Below are positions 17,038 to 25,934 of a stretch of DNA of 64,000 nt, piece by piece. Under the pieces are notes generated by a model that searched no databases, was not told the DNA's origin, and worked only from the letters and a program-made list of their open reading frames with translations. Numbering within the stretch: position 1 is the first letter of the stretch; each line of letters starts with the position of its first letter. Position numbers and translations under genes: made by a program. The stretch is from Bacillota bacterium (GTDB taxonomy: Bacteria > Bacillota > Clostridia > Oscillospirales > Acutalibacteraceae), in assembly GCA_023412715.1 (NCBI GenBank), contig JAEZCC010000012.1:3125-67124 (forward strand), given 5' to 3'.

Positions 17038-18057
17038 ATGGCGTGTCTTGTATTTCGGGCGAAAAAGGCGGCGGCGGCCGTGCTGCTTGCCGCCGTGCTG
17101 TTTTCGGCGGCGGCCGTGTCGTCCGGGCACCCGGTCTCGGTGCAGGCTTCTGCGCAGTCCGCAAACTCGGGCGGCGCGCCGTCGGGCACGGACAAGGGCT
17201 ATATCAAATGGGTCGAGTTCAACGTGCCGTATCTCGCTCTGAAAAAGGCGCTCAATCTCGACGTGGAGTCCCACCGGAGCGGCGGCACCCTGAGCTGGAT
17301 CGACCTGCTGGCCTGCCTCGCCGCGCGGTACGGCGGGAATTTCAGCCGGTATAAAAGCGCGGACATGGATTCTTACGCCCAGAAGATCCAGGCGCAGGGC
17401 GTGGAAGCGACAACGCAGGGGCTGAAGTATTTTCCGTACTATCAGGAAGCGTATACCGCCGTTCTCGGCGGGCTGGTGGGGAAATACCGCGTGGGCGGGG
17501 AAGAACAGTACGGCCTGATCGGCTATTCTCCGATTGCGAAGACGTTTCCATATTCGGACGGCGACGATTTCGGCGCGAAGCGGACCTACGGCTACACGCG
17601 CCCCCATCTCGGCCATGATATGATGGCGCAGACCGGCACGCCGGTGATCGCGGTCGAATCCGGCGTGGTCGAGGCGCTGGGCTGGAACCAGTACGGCGGC
17701 TGGCGCATCGGCATCCGCAGCTTCGACACGAAGCGGTATTACTACTATGCGCATCTGCGCCAGAACAGGCCGTATGCGGCCGGCCTCTCTCTGGGCAAAA
17801 CCGTGAAGGCGGGGGACGTCATCGGCTATGTCGGCCGCACGGGCTACAGCTCGAAGGAAAACGTCAACAACATTCAGGTCAGCCATCTTCATTTCGGCCT
17901 TCAGCTGATTTTCGACGAAAGCCAGAAGGAAAGCACGAACGAAATCTGGGTCGACGTGTACCCGCTTACCCAGCTTTTGCGGCAGCATCAGTCCGAAGTG
18001 TCCCGCGATGCGCAGACCAAGGAGTATTCCCGCGTACAGGACATAGAAATCGAGTAA
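17038..18057 (+). CDS. Secreted M23-family metallopeptidase (LytM-type)
   Basis: 339 residues. An N-terminal signal peptide (AKKAAAAVLLAAVLFSAAAVSS, about 9-30) is followed by a region of about 110 residues without recognisable fold (YIKWVEFNVPYLALKKALNLDVES). The peptidase domain spans about 195-310: HLGHDMMAQTGTPVIAV gives the first zinc ligands (H-x3-D) and VSHLHFGLQL the HxH. It probably cleaves peptidoglycan stem peptides outside the membrane. The N-terminal region resembles the clostridial spore or murein-hydrolase group with an insertion ahead of the M23 domain, but I could not name it. Confidence 0.85.
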   Translation: MACLVFRAKKAAAAVLLAAVLFSAAAVSSGHPVSVQASAQSANSGGAPSGTDKGYIKWVEFNVPYLALKKALNLDVESHRSGGTLSWIDLLACLAARYGGNFSRYKSADMDSYAQKIQAQGVEATTQGLKYFPYYQEAYTAVLGGLVGKYRVGGEEQYGLIGYSPIAKTFPYSDGDDFGAKRTYGYTRPHLGHDMMAQTGTPVIAVESGVVEALGWNQYGGWRIGIRSFDTKRYYYYAHLRQNRPYAAGLSLGKTVKAGDVIGYVGRTGYSSKENVNNIQVSHLHFGLQLIFDESQKESTNEIWVDVYPLTQLLRQHQSEVSRDAQTKEYSRVQDIEIE

Positions 18058-18071
18058 TCGCGCCCGGTTGA

Positions 18072-18100
18072 TTGATTTTGACGAACGGGTATGCTATGAT
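18072..18100 (+). promoter_or_regulatory. Promoter of tRNA-Leu
   Basis: TTGATT (18072-18077), 17 bp, TATGAT (18095-18100), with TG upstream of the -10. It lies about 80 bp before the tRNA. Confidence 0.65.
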
Positions 18101-18178
18101 AAAACCCGGCGGCGGTTCTTTTTGCCTTTGCCTTTTTTTGCTGAAGCCGCAGAGCCCGGGATCGTCAGAATTGCATTT

Positions 18179-18265
18179 GCCGCCATGGTGAAATTGGCAG
18201 ACACAAGGGACTTAAAATCCCTCGGTAGCGATACCGTGCCGGTTCAAGTCCGGCTGGCGGCACCA
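18179..18265 (+). tRNA. tRNA-Leu (anticodon UAA)
   Basis: 87 nt with encoded CCA. Acceptor stem GCCGCCA/TGGCGGC with discriminator A; anticodon stem AGGGA/TCCCT enclosing the loop CTTAAAA (anticodon TAA); long variable arm CGGTAGCGATACCG, as expected for a class II tRNA; T arm GCCGG-TTCAAGT-CCGGC. It decodes UUA and UUG. Confidence 0.97.
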
Positions 18266-18271
18266 AAATTG

Positions 18272-18310
18272 GGACTGGCCCGGCAGGGCCGGCCCCATTT
18301 TTTGCGAGGT
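18272..18310 (+). terminator. Terminator after tRNA-Leu
   Basis: Stem GGCCC/GGGCC with flanking G-C pairs (about 18275-18297), followed by ATTTTTT. Confidence 0.7.
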
Positions 18311-18418
18311 CAGCCACAGGGCCTGAACCGCGGCGCAAGTCGGGAGCAGCACGCAGAACCCCTTTTTCTGAAAGAAGAACAAAGGGACTCGCGGAACGCG
18401 GCCCGGGACTGCACTGCC

Positions 18419-18438
18419 CAAGTCCGGCTGGCGGCACC
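18419..18438 (+). repeat. Duplicate of the tRNA-Leu 3' end (att-like)
   Basis: The 20 bp at 18419-18438 are identical to 18245-18264, which run from the T loop through the acceptor stem to CC of the encoded CCA. The sequences outside the 20 bp differ, and no folded tRNA precedes the second copy. The 154 bp between the copies hold a terminator and no gene. This is the pattern left by excision of a tRNA-integrated element, or by a partial tRNA duplication. Confidence 0.6.
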
Positions 18439-18444
18439 GCCCAG

Positions 18445-18493
18445 AAACCTCCAAACCCAATGCTCATGTGGGTTTGGAGGTTTTTTATTTTTT
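18445..18493 (+). terminator. Strong intrinsic terminator
   Basis: AAACCTCCAAACCCA (18445-18459) pairs perfectly with 18469-18483 across a 9-nt loop; a T-rich tail continues to about 18493. Confidence 0.9.
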
Positions 18494-18579
18494 AAACTTC
18501 AGACGGGGCTAAAACCTGAGTAACAGTTTTTCGCTGTTTTTTAGTCGGGTACCCGACGGGCCATTTTAGGGAAGAAAAA

Positions 18580-18593
18580 TGAAAGCGGCTGCA
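18580..18593 (+). promoter_or_regulatory. Candidate cre site (CcpA)
   Basis: TGAAAGCGGCTGCA fits TGNAANCGNNNNCA at every fixed position. It lies about 135 bp upstream of the mtlA promoter -35, so its effect, if any, would need testing. Confidence 0.45.
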
Positions 18594-18727
18594 GTTCAGC
18601 GGATCGGGGAGTTAGGCAGGAATCATGGCTGCCATGATATCAAAACATAAATAGATTTTGATCCCATTATAAACTGTTATTGTGGATTTGTCATAAGAAA
18701 CGCCTGACAGCCGTAAAGTACTCACGC

Positions 18728-18775
18728 TTGAACCCGTATGGCTGGGATGTTATATTTAGATATAAGCAATTGCTT
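18728..18775 (+). promoter_or_regulatory. mtlA promoter with overlapping palindromes
   Basis: TTGAAC (18728-18733), 17 bp, TATATT (18751-18756). TTATATTTAGATATAA (18750-18765) is a perfect inverted repeat over the -10, and AAGCAATTGCTT (18764-18775) is a second palindrome beside it. A regulator bound here would block initiation. The identity of that regulator is not evident. Confidence 0.6.
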
Positions 18776-18809
18776 TCCATAGAATTTTATAAACAATGGA
18801 GGGTATTTT

Positions 18810-20258
18810 ATGGCAGATGCACAAGCGGCTTTAAAGACTTCTCGAATCAAGGGAACCAAAGCGGGGGCCCAGAAGTTCGGCGGGTTTCTTGCCGGTATGG
18901 TTATGCCGAACATCGGCGCGTTCATTGCCTGGGGTCTGCTGACGGCTTTATTCATTCCGACAGGCTGGATTCCGAACAAAGCGCTCAACAATCTGGTCAG
19001 CCCGATGATTACTTACCTTCTGCCTCTTCTGATCGGTTATACGGGCGGCGGCATCGTTCACGGCAGGCGCGGATCCGTCGTGGGCGCAATCGCGACAATG
19101 GGCGTCATCGTCGGTTCATCCGTCACCATGTTTATCGGCGCTATGCTGATAGGTCCCTTTGCTGCCTGGCTGATTAAGAAATTCGATCAGGCGGTCGAGG
19201 GCAGGGTCAAGACCGGATTCGAAATGCTGGTCAATACATTCTCCGCGGGTATCCTTGGCGCAATCCTCGCCATTCTCGGTTACCTCATCATCGGCCCCGT
19301 TATCAGCACCGCGACCATTGCGCTCGGCAACGCGGCCCAGTGGTTTACGAACATGCACCTCGTGCCCCTGCTCGCGCTTCTGGTTGAACCCGGCAAGATT
19401 CTGTTTCTGAACAACGCGATCAACCACGGCGTTTTTGACCCGGTGGGTATTGCGCAGGTCAAGGAGTTCGGCAAGTCCATCTTCTTCCTGCTTGAAACCG
19501 ATCCGGGCCCGGGCCTCGGCGTTCTGGCCGCCTATTGGATGTTTGGCAAGGGAAATGTGAAAGCCTCCGCTCCCGGAGCCATTATCATTCACTTCCTCGG
19601 CGGTATCCATGAAATCTATTTTCCGTACGTCATGATGCACCCGACGCTTCTGCTCTCCGTGATTTTCGGCGGCATGTCCGCGGATTTCATCTTCAGCATT
19701 ACCGGCGCCGGCCTTGTGGCCTCTCCGTCGCCCGGAAGCATCTTCGCTGAAATCGCAATGAGCCCGAAGGGCGGGCTGCTGCCGGTCCTGTTCGGCATTG
19801 TGGTCGGCGCGGTCGTGTCGTTCCTGATTTCGGCCGTAATCCTGAAGCGCAGCAACGCGAGTGAGGAAGATGATTCTTCCTTTGAGACCGCGAAGCGGAC
19901 GGTTAAGAGCATGAAGGCTGAAAGCAAAGGCCAGACCGCTGCCGCTGTTCCGGCCGCCGTTATCAAAGGTGAAATCCCGAGCCTCATCATTTTCGCATGC
20001 GACGCCGGTATGGGCTCCTCTGCAATGGGGGAATCGATCCTTAGGAAAAAGCTGAAGGAAGCCGGCCTGGATATCAAGGTCAGCCACGTGCCTATCAGCG
20101 AGCTCCCACAGGATGCAAAGACAGTGTTCACGCAGGAAAGCCTTGCCGAACGCGCAAGACGGGTTGTGCCGAATGCACAGATCATTACCGTCGACAATTT
20201 TCTCGACAGCACCCCTTACGACCGGTATATTTCCGCTTTGAAGAAAAAGCTGGTTTAG
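18810..20258 (+). CDS. mtlA: PTS mannitol-type EIICB component
   Basis: 482 residues, with EIIC at 1-345 and EIIB at 390-482. It imports and phosphorylates a hexitol, in the type case D-mannitol to mannitol-1-P. Visible: the NNAINHGV loop (201-208), the GGIHEIYFPY substrate-site motif (264-273), and the EIIB P-loop FACDAGMGSSAMG with phosphorylated Cys397. There is no fused EIIA; that is supplied by mtlF downstream. Good SD (GGAGGG). It heads an operon with mtlR, mtlF, ptsH, ptsI, fruK and a SorE-like dehydrogenase. Mannitol is the likeliest substrate, but other hexitols are possible because mtlD is missing. Confidence 0.92.
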   Translation: MADAQAALKTSRIKGTKAGAQKFGGFLAGMVMPNIGAFIAWGLLTALFIPTGWIPNKALNNLVSPMITYLLPLLIGYTGGGIVHGRRGSVVGAIATMGVIVGSSVTMFIGAMLIGPFAAWLIKKFDQAVEGRVKTGFEMLVNTFSAGILGAILAILGYLIIGPVISTATIALGNAAQWFTNMHLVPLLALLVEPGKILFLNNAINHGVFDPVGIAQVKEFGKSIFFLLETDPGPGLGVLAAYWMFGKGNVKASAPGAIIIHFLGGIHEIYFPYVMMHPTLLLSVIFGGMSADFIFSITGAGLVASPSPGSIFAEIAMSPKGGLLPVLFGIVVGAVVSFLISAVILKRSNASEEDDSSFETAKRTVKSMKAESKGQTAAAVPAAVIKGEIPSLIIFACDAGMGSSAMGESILRKKLKEAGLDIKVSHVPISELPQDAKTVFTQESLAERARRVVPNAQIITVDNFLDSTPYDRYISALKKKLV

Positions 20259-20303
20259 CGGCGTCAAGCGCATGAATATCCTGCGAAAAGGAGGGAGGAG
20301 CCA

Positions 20304-22358
20304 TTGCAGCTGTCCGCAAGGCAGACATTAATGCTTCGCCTGCTGATGAAGTCCGACGAGATGGATATCGGCATGCTGTCCAGAGAAATGGAAGTCAGCG
20401 AGCGCACGATTTTCCGCGAAATTTCTTCTGTCAATCAAGCTTTGCAGACTGAGCGCATCCGGGTCTTCATCCGGAAGTCCGTTTTGACCATCGACGGCGA
20501 AGCACGGCATATCCAGAAGCTGAAACAGCTTTTGGACCAGGTACCGGGGCGGCGACTGCTGACGACCAATCAGAGAATCCTGTTTATTACGGCACAGCTG
20601 CTTTTGGCCGAAGGTGCGTGCAAATCCGCTTTTTTCAGTTATCAGCTTGGGCTTACTGAAAGCGCCGTCAGCCTTTACATGCATCAGATAGAACGCTGGC
20701 TTCAGGAAAAGGGCATGACGCTTACCCGCAGACGCGGATATGGAATCGCCGTTGAGGGTATCGAGTGGACAAAGCGAAACGCGCTCGTGACACTGATCTA
20801 TGAGTACAAACCGGTCGACAGGCTGCTCTCCTGTCTGTATGGCGTGGAGCAGGATCCGGTTCTGCAGTACTTTTTCCGTTCCCAGTTCGGGAAGGAGACA
20901 CTGCAAACGGCGCGGGAGATTCTGAACCTGATGTCGCAGGAACAGAGAGATGACATTTCGTATCTTACTTCTCTGCTGCATACCATGATCTCCGTTAAAA
21001 GGATGCTGGAAAAACAGCCCATCCTCCTTCCGGAAAGCTTTACGCAGGTAGCATTTTCTGCAAATTGTGATTCATTCAGCGACAAGCTGCGGGAATTTCT
21101 TGCCCGGCGGAATATTCCTGTTTATGAAAGCGAAATCGCGTACATTGCCATCCATCTGCCGGGCAAATATCTTTTTGAAGCCGAGCACAGGTTTCACGGC
21201 CTGAATGTGACGGTCGATAGCTTGGCCAGGGAGGTTCTGGACGAAGTTCAGAAGATACTCGGCACCGGCGTGAACTCCGACAGTCGTATCGTGGACGGCG
21301 TGTCCCACAACCTGGGGCTCGCTGTCTACCGCGCCGACATGGGGATCCATGTCGCCAACCCGCTGCTCAGTCAGGTAAAGGCGCATTACGCCGTGCTGTT
21401 CCGTGCGGTCGATCAGGCATGCAAACTGGTGTTTTCCAAATACAATCTCCAGTTTTCGCCTGACGAGGTCGGCTTCATCACCATGGAGATCGGCGGCGCG
21501 CTGGAAACGGAATCCTATCTCAAACGGAATCTTTCTATTCTGGTTCTCTGCCCCAACGGCATTTTCGCATCCCGCATTCTTTATAACAAGCTGAAAGGGA
21601 TTGTCCGCGAGAGCGACCGGATAGAGGTCGCGTCTCTAAAAGAATGGACGGAAACCGGTCAGCAGTACGATCTGATCCTTTCCACAGTCCCAATCAGACC
21701 CGATGCGGAGGCCGACCGAAATATTCTGGTCGTTTCTCAGTTTTTGGGCGACGAAGATATCGCCCGGATTCACGAAGCCGTCGACAGAATCCGCAGCCAG
21801 GCGGTGAACGGAACAGGGCTGCCAAAGCCGCCGGTACCCAGCAAAACGGATGTGGACAGGGGCAGCCTGTTCGTCGGCCATATGCTGGATATGCTGCTCG
21901 TACAGTCAATCCCTGAGGAAGCATTTCCCAAAATGGTGGACCGCATCGCCTCGGGCCTGTTCGAAAGAGGCATCGTCTCGGAACAGAAGGAGATCGCGCG
22001 GCTGTTCCTGCAGAGGGAAAAAACCGGAAGCGTTGTGATCCCGGGCACCCGCGTTTCCCTGCTTCATTTCCGCTCGGATCTGGTAAACAGCGCGTTTATC
22101 GGGGTTTACCGGCTGCAGGGGGAAACAAGGATGGAAGGCATCGGGTTTGTCCGCGAGCCGGTGGACACCTTTTTGGTCCTTCTGGCCCGCAGAGACGAGA
22201 ACCCCTTGGTCCTTGAAAAAATGGGGAACATCAGCGTCGCCCTGGTTGAGGATAAGGAACTCCCGGGAATGCTGAGGACCGACGATATCGGTGCGCTTCA
22301 CACAAAATTCAGAAGAATTCTTGGTCAATCGACGGAAACCCGAAGGGAGTTTAAGTAA
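20304..22358 (+). CDS. mtlR: MtlR-type PRD-containing transcriptional activator
   Basis: 684 residues from a TTG with GGAGGGAGGAG just upstream. Domain order: N-terminal HTH (about 1-70, QTLMLRLLMKSDEMDIGMLSREMEVSERTIFREI), second HTH/Mga-like region, PRD1 and PRD2 (about 190-400), EIIB-like (about 400-500, LVLCPNGIFASRILYNKL) and EIIA-like (about 540-684, VVIPGTRVSLLHFRSDL). The phosphorylation state of these domains reports PTS activity and hexitol availability. The EIIA histidine in SLLHFRS is kept; the EIIB-like cysteine is present in LCPNG. It probably activates the upstream promoter. Lying second in the operon, it would be autoregulated. Confidence 0.9.
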   Translation: MQLSARQTLMLRLLMKSDEMDIGMLSREMEVSERTIFREISSVNQALQTERIRVFIRKSVLTIDGEARHIQKLKQLLDQVPGRRLLTTNQRILFITAQLLLAEGACKSAFFSYQLGLTESAVSLYMHQIERWLQEKGMTLTRRRGYGIAVEGIEWTKRNALVTLIYEYKPVDRLLSCLYGVEQDPVLQYFFRSQFGKETLQTAREILNLMSQEQRDDISYLTSLLHTMISVKRMLEKQPILLPESFTQVAFSANCDSFSDKLREFLARRNIPVYESEIAYIAIHLPGKYLFEAEHRFHGLNVTVDSLAREVLDEVQKILGTGVNSDSRIVDGVSHNLGLAVYRADMGIHVANPLLSQVKAHYAVLFRAVDQACKLVFSKYNLQFSPDEVGFITMEIGGALETESYLKRNLSILVLCPNGIFASRILYNKLKGIVRESDRIEVASLKEWTETGQQYDLILSTVPIRPDAEADRNILVVSQFLGDEDIARIHEAVDRIRSQAVNGTGLPKPPVPSKTDVDRGSLFVGHMLDMLLVQSIPEEAFPKMVDRIASGLFERGIVSEQKEIARLFLQREKTGSVVIPGTRVSLLHFRSDLVNSAFIGVYRLQGETRMEGIGFVREPVDTFLVLLARRDENPLVLEKMGNISVALVEDKELPGMLRTDDIGALHTKFRRILGQSTETRREFK

Positions 22359-22360
22359 CG

Positions 22361-22801
22361 ATGGAACAAAAGATCTTGAAAGATGAGAACATCATTCTTA
22401 ATCAAAAAAGCGAAAAAAAGGAAGATGCCATCAACCGCGTCGGAAAAATGCTGCTGAACAGCGGCTGCATCACCCCGAAATATGTCGAGGGGATGAGAAA
22501 GCGCGAGGAAGAGTTCACCACCTACATAGGCAACGGCATCGCAATTCCCCACGGCGTCAACGAATATAAAAACGAAATTCTCGAAACGGGCCTCACGATG
22601 GTCCAGTATCCGGACGGCGTGGAGTTCGGAGAAGGCAAAACGGCCTACATTGTCATCGGCATTGCTGGCAAAGGAGACGAACATCTCGAGTTGCTGACCA
22701 AGATTGCCCTGACGGTGCAGAATAGGGAAAATATAGAGCGTCTGCGGTATGCCAAAACGCCGCAGGAAATCCTCTCCATCATTGAAGAAGGCGGCAAATA
22801 G
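22361..22801 (+). CDS. mtlF: PTS mannitol-type EIIA component
   Basis: 146 residues. It carries phosphate from HPr to the EIIB of MtlA. His64 in GNGIAIPHGVNEYK is the phosphorylation site. The rest follows the fructose/mannitol EIIA fold (GLTMVQYPDGVEF, AYIVIGIAGKGDEHLELLTKIA). It starts 2 nt after mtlR, so the two are probably coupled. Typical length and no oddity. Confidence 0.93.
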   Translation: MEQKILKDENIILNQKSEKKEDAINRVGKMLLNSGCITPKYVEGMRKREEEFTTYIGNGIAIPHGVNEYKNEILETGLTMVQYPDGVEFGEGKTAYIVIGIAGKGDEHLELLTKIALTVQNRENIERLRYAKTPQEILSIIEEGGK

Positions 22802-22853
22802 CAGCGCCGCCTGCGGAGAACGAATCTGCAAGCCGGGAAAGGATTCTGGAGAC

Positions 22854-23120
22854 ATGCTGAACAAAGAGTTTACGCTTCATAGTAAATACGGGTTCCATCT
22901 GCGGCCCGCTCAGGTCATGGCGGAAAAAATGGGCGCATTCGTCTCGGACGTCGCCGTGAAAAAGAGCGACGGCATCGAGGCGGATGCGAAAAGCCTGCTC
23001 GGCCTGATGAGCCTCGGGCTGAACAACGGGCAGACCGTCGAGGTGACCGTCGGCGGGGAAGACGAGCAAAGCGCCATGCAGGCGGTGGAGGAACTGTTCC
23101 GCACGAATTTCGGCGAATGA
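22854..23120 (+). CDS. ptsH: HPr-like phosphocarrier protein
   Basis: 88 residues from ATG 22854. His15 in YGFHLRPAQ takes phosphate from EI; Ser47 in AKSLLGLMSLGL corresponds to the HPrK site. The usual GLHARPA is GFHLRPA here, a change two residues from the active His that may reflect specialisation. ptsH and ptsI normally form a separate housekeeping operon; here they sit inside the hexitol operon. I infer either a dedicated phosphorelay or the genome's only copy. Confidence 0.92.
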   Translation: MLNKEFTLHSKYGFHLRPAQVMAEKMGAFVSDVAVKKSDGIEADAKSLLGLMSLGLNNGQTVEVTVGGEDEQSAMQAVEELFRTNFGE

Positions 23121-23163
23121 GCGCCCATTCCATAGAAAATGCCGATCGGAGGATAAGACGAAG

Positions 23164-25002
23164 ATGAAAGAATTGATATTCCGGGGCATCGGCGTGTCGG
23201 ATGGAATCCGCCGGGGGAAGGCGTTCATCTATCGCCACGCAACAAAGCCGGGCACAGGCGGCACGATTGCAGAAGAGCTGCTGGAGGCGGAAATCGGGCG
23301 GCTGGACGCCGCCGTCGAACAGGCATCCCGCGAAATCGACAGCCTGGTCGCCCGGGCTTCCCAAATTCTGCCGGAAAAGGAAGTTGCCGTCATCAAGGGC
23401 CAGAAAACCTTTTTGACCGACCCTGCCTACTGCCCCGCCATGCGGAAGCTGATGCGGGAGCGGCTGCTTACGCCCGAAAAGGCGGTGCAGGAGGTAACGG
23501 AACGATACGCCTCCATGCTTGAGAAGACGGAGAATCCTTACCTGAGGGAACGCGCTTCCGACGTGCGGGATGCGGGGAGCCGGCTGCTGCAGTATCTGGC
23601 CGGAAGAAATTCCGCGGATCTTGCCGAAATCGACAGCCCCGTCATTCTGCTGGCAGACGATCTTTCCCCTTCGGATACCGTCCGGCTCGACTGCGGCCAC
23701 ATCCTTGCGTTTGCGACGCAAAAAGGCGGAAAAACATCCCATACCTCTATTTTCGCAAAATCGCTCGGAATCCCCGCCGTCGTGGGGATCCCGGATCTTT
23801 TGGCGGCTGCGGAACCCGGCGTGGAGGTCATTCTGGACGGCGGGCAGGGTGTCTGCATTTTGGCCCCCGGCCCGGATACCGCGGCCGCCTATGACGCCGG
23901 AATGGAGACGGAGCGGACATGGCGGGAGCTGCTGGAGCGCTTTGCCGGCCGGGAGGCCAGGACCGCCGACGGCAGACGCATCGCGGCCTGCGCCAACATC
24001 GGCTCCGCCGCCGATGCGCAGAAATCCCTGAAAATGGGGGCCGAGGGCGCCGGCCTGTTTCGTACGGAACAGATGTATCTTTCAAGGAAAGATGCGCCGG
24101 ACGAGGAATCGCAGTTTGCCGTGTATAAGCAGGTGGCGGAATGCTACGGGGGCAAAACGGTCGTTGTCCGCACCCTCGACATCGGGGGCGACAAGGAGAT
24201 TCCGTATCTTGGCATCGGCCGGGAGGCCAATCCCTTTCTGGGCTTCCGCGCCATCCGCTACTGCCGCGGCAACAGCGAGATCTTCCTCACGCAGCTTCGG
24301 GCCATTCTGCGGGCCTCGGCGTACGGCGACCTCGCCGTCATGTTCCCGATGATCTCCGGCCTGCAGGAGCTTTTGGAAGCAAAAGCCATGCTGAGAACGG
24401 CCGGCGAACAGCTTGCCTCCCGCGGGATCCCTTTCAACCGCTCCATAAAAACCGGCATCATGGTCGAAATTCCCTCCGCGGCGGTCATGGCCGACATTCT
24501 CGCGGAAGAAGCCGACTTTTTCAGTATCGGGACCAACGACCTCGTCCAGTACACATTGGCGGTCGACCGCGGAAATGAAAAGGTCGCCTATCTTTACGAT
24601 TATTTCGACCCGGCGGTCGTCCGTCTGATTCGCCGGGCCGCGGAAGCTGCCCGCCGGTCCAAAATCCCGGTGGGCCTGTGCGGCGCGATGGCCGGGGATC
24701 CGTTGGCCGTGCCGCTGCTCGTCGGCCTTGGGCTGGATGAGCTCAGCATGGCGGCCGGCGCGCTGCCGGAGGTTAAGTATATCATCAGCCAGCTGGCCTC
24801 CGGCGATTGCCGGAAGCTGGCGGATTCGGTCCGTACCTGCGGAACATCGCAGCAGATTCGCGCGGCCCTGCAGCAATTTTCCAGTGATAAGCTTAACATG
24901 GATGCGAAACCGGGGGACGGGGAGCGCGTTCCTCCGGCTAGCGGGCAGGCTGACCGCAGACGGGAACAAACGAATGATAAACGGGAGGAAGCAGCGCCGT
25001 GA
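23164..25002 (+). CDS. ptsI: PTS enzyme I (phosphoenolpyruvate-protein phosphotransferase)
   Basis: 612 residues. Takes phosphate from PEP to His193 in GGKTSHTSIFAKSLGIPAVVG, then to HPr. The PEP-binding TIM barrel follows (GAEGAGLFRTEQMY, ANPFLGFRAIRYC, FSIGTNDLVQYTLAVDR, GLCGAMAGD). The enzyme is about 35 residues longer than the usual 570-575; the extra C-terminal part (about 578-612) is hydrophilic and low in complexity. TGA overlaps the GTG of fruK. SD GGAGGATAAGACGAAG lies a little far from the ATG. Confidence 0.95.
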   Translation: MKELIFRGIGVSDGIRRGKAFIYRHATKPGTGGTIAEELLEAEIGRLDAAVEQASREIDSLVARASQILPEKEVAVIKGQKTFLTDPAYCPAMRKLMRERLLTPEKAVQEVTERYASMLEKTENPYLRERASDVRDAGSRLLQYLAGRNSADLAEIDSPVILLADDLSPSDTVRLDCGHILAFATQKGGKTSHTSIFAKSLGIPAVVGIPDLLAAAEPGVEVILDGGQGVCILAPGPDTAAAYDAGMETERTWRELLERFAGREARTADGRRIAACANIGSAADAQKSLKMGAEGAGLFRTEQMYLSRKDAPDEESQFAVYKQVAECYGGKTVVVRTLDIGGDKEIPYLGIGREANPFLGFRAIRYCRGNSEIFLTQLRAILRASAYGDLAVMFPMISGLQELLEAKAMLRTAGEQLASRGIPFNRSIKTGIMVEIPSAAVMADILAEEADFFSIGTNDLVQYTLAVDRGNEKVAYLYDYFDPAVVRLIRRAAEAARRSKIPVGLCGAMAGDPLAVPLLVGLGLDELSMAAGALPEVKYIISQLASGDCRKLADSVRTCGTSQQIRAALQQFSSDKLNMDAKPGDGERVPPASGQADRRREQTNDKREEAAP

Positions 25003-25934
25003 TCTATACTGTAACCGCGAATCCGGCTTTGGATAAAACCGTAGTGATTCCCGATTTCACTCCCGGCGGTGTCAACCGTGTGCAGCGTTTGCGCACCGAC
25101 GCCGGCGGCAAAGGAATCAATGTATCGAAGTACATCGCCATGCTGGGAGGCGAAAGCGTGGCGCTCGCCCTGCTGGCCGGCGAGGTCGGCAAGGAAATAC
25201 TCGCCTTTCTGGAGCGGCAGCCGGGAATAACGCCGAAGCCCGTCTGGAGTTCCGGAGAAACGCGCACCAACCTGAAGATCGTCGACTCCGCCCGGAGGAT
25301 CAACACCGATATCAACGAACCGGGCCCCGCCGTCACCGCAGAAGACCTCGCCGGGCTGCTGGAACTGCTGCTCAGCGGGCTGAAGCCCGGCGACAGCGTG
25401 GTGCTGGCCGGCAGCCTGCCCGGCAATGCGCCGGCTTCGCTTTACCGGGACTGGGCGGACCGGTGCAGGCAGCGCGGCGCCTGCGTCTTTCTGGATGCGG
25501 ACGGCGAAGCGCTGCGCCTGGGGCTGGAGGCGAAGCCGGACCTCATCAAGCCGAACCGGGATGAACTGTCGGCCCTCGTCGGCAGGCCCCTTGCGGACGA
25601 GCAGGATATTCTGAAAGCGGCGCGGGAAATCTCCGCCGGTGTCCGGCGTGTCGTAGTTTCTATGGGAGACGCAGGCGCGCTCTTTTTTTCTGGGAACGAG
25701 GTCCTGCGCGCGTATGCGGCACACGTACCGGTACGGAGTACGGTGGGAGCCGGAGACTCGATGGTGGCGGCCCTTGCCTACGGCGCGCAGCAGGGCATGA
25801 GCTGGAGGGAACAGGCGCGCCTTGCTATGGCGCTCAGCACTGCCAAGGTCACATGCGACGGCACGCAGGCCCCTCCGCTTGAAACAGTCAAAGCACTTTT
25901 GGATCGAATAGAGATATTGGAGGTATCGGAATGA
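24999..25934 (+). CDS. fruK: 1-phosphofructokinase (PfkB/ribokinase family)
   Basis: 311 residues from a GTG overlapping ptsI. Visible PfkB features: the N-terminal TVTANPALDKTVVIPDFTPGGVNRV, DAGGKGINVSKYIAMLGG, GSLPGNAPASLY, KPNRDEL, and the ATP/anion-hole motif TVGAGDSMVAALAYG. The N-terminus is typical of FruK (fructose-1-P to fructose-1,6-bisphosphate); tagatose-6-P kinase LacC is the closest alternative. A FruK in an operon with mannitol PTS proteins makes sense only if the pathway passes through fructose-1-P. The ATGA overlap leads into the dehydrogenase. Confidence 0.85.
   Translation: MIYTVTANPALDKTVVIPDFTPGGVNRVQRLRTDAGGKGINVSKYIAMLGGESVALALLAGEVGKEILAFLERQPGITPKPVWSSGETRTNLKIVDSARRINTDINEPGPAVTAEDLAGLLELLLSGLKPGDSVVLAGSLPGNAPASLYRDWADRCRQRGACVFLDADGEALRLGLEAKPDLIKPNRDELSALVGRPLADEQDILKAAREISAGVRRVVVSMGDAGALFFSGNEVLRAYAAHVPVRSTVGAGDSMVAALAYGAQQGMSWREQARLAMALSTAKVTCDGTQAPPLETVKALLDRIEILEVSE

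Noticed and set aside
18165..18467. Minus-strand ORF over tRNA-Leu with a 'PPAGLEPARYRYRG' type reading
   Set aside because: This is the well-known spurious reading across a tRNA gene; the tRNA is certain.
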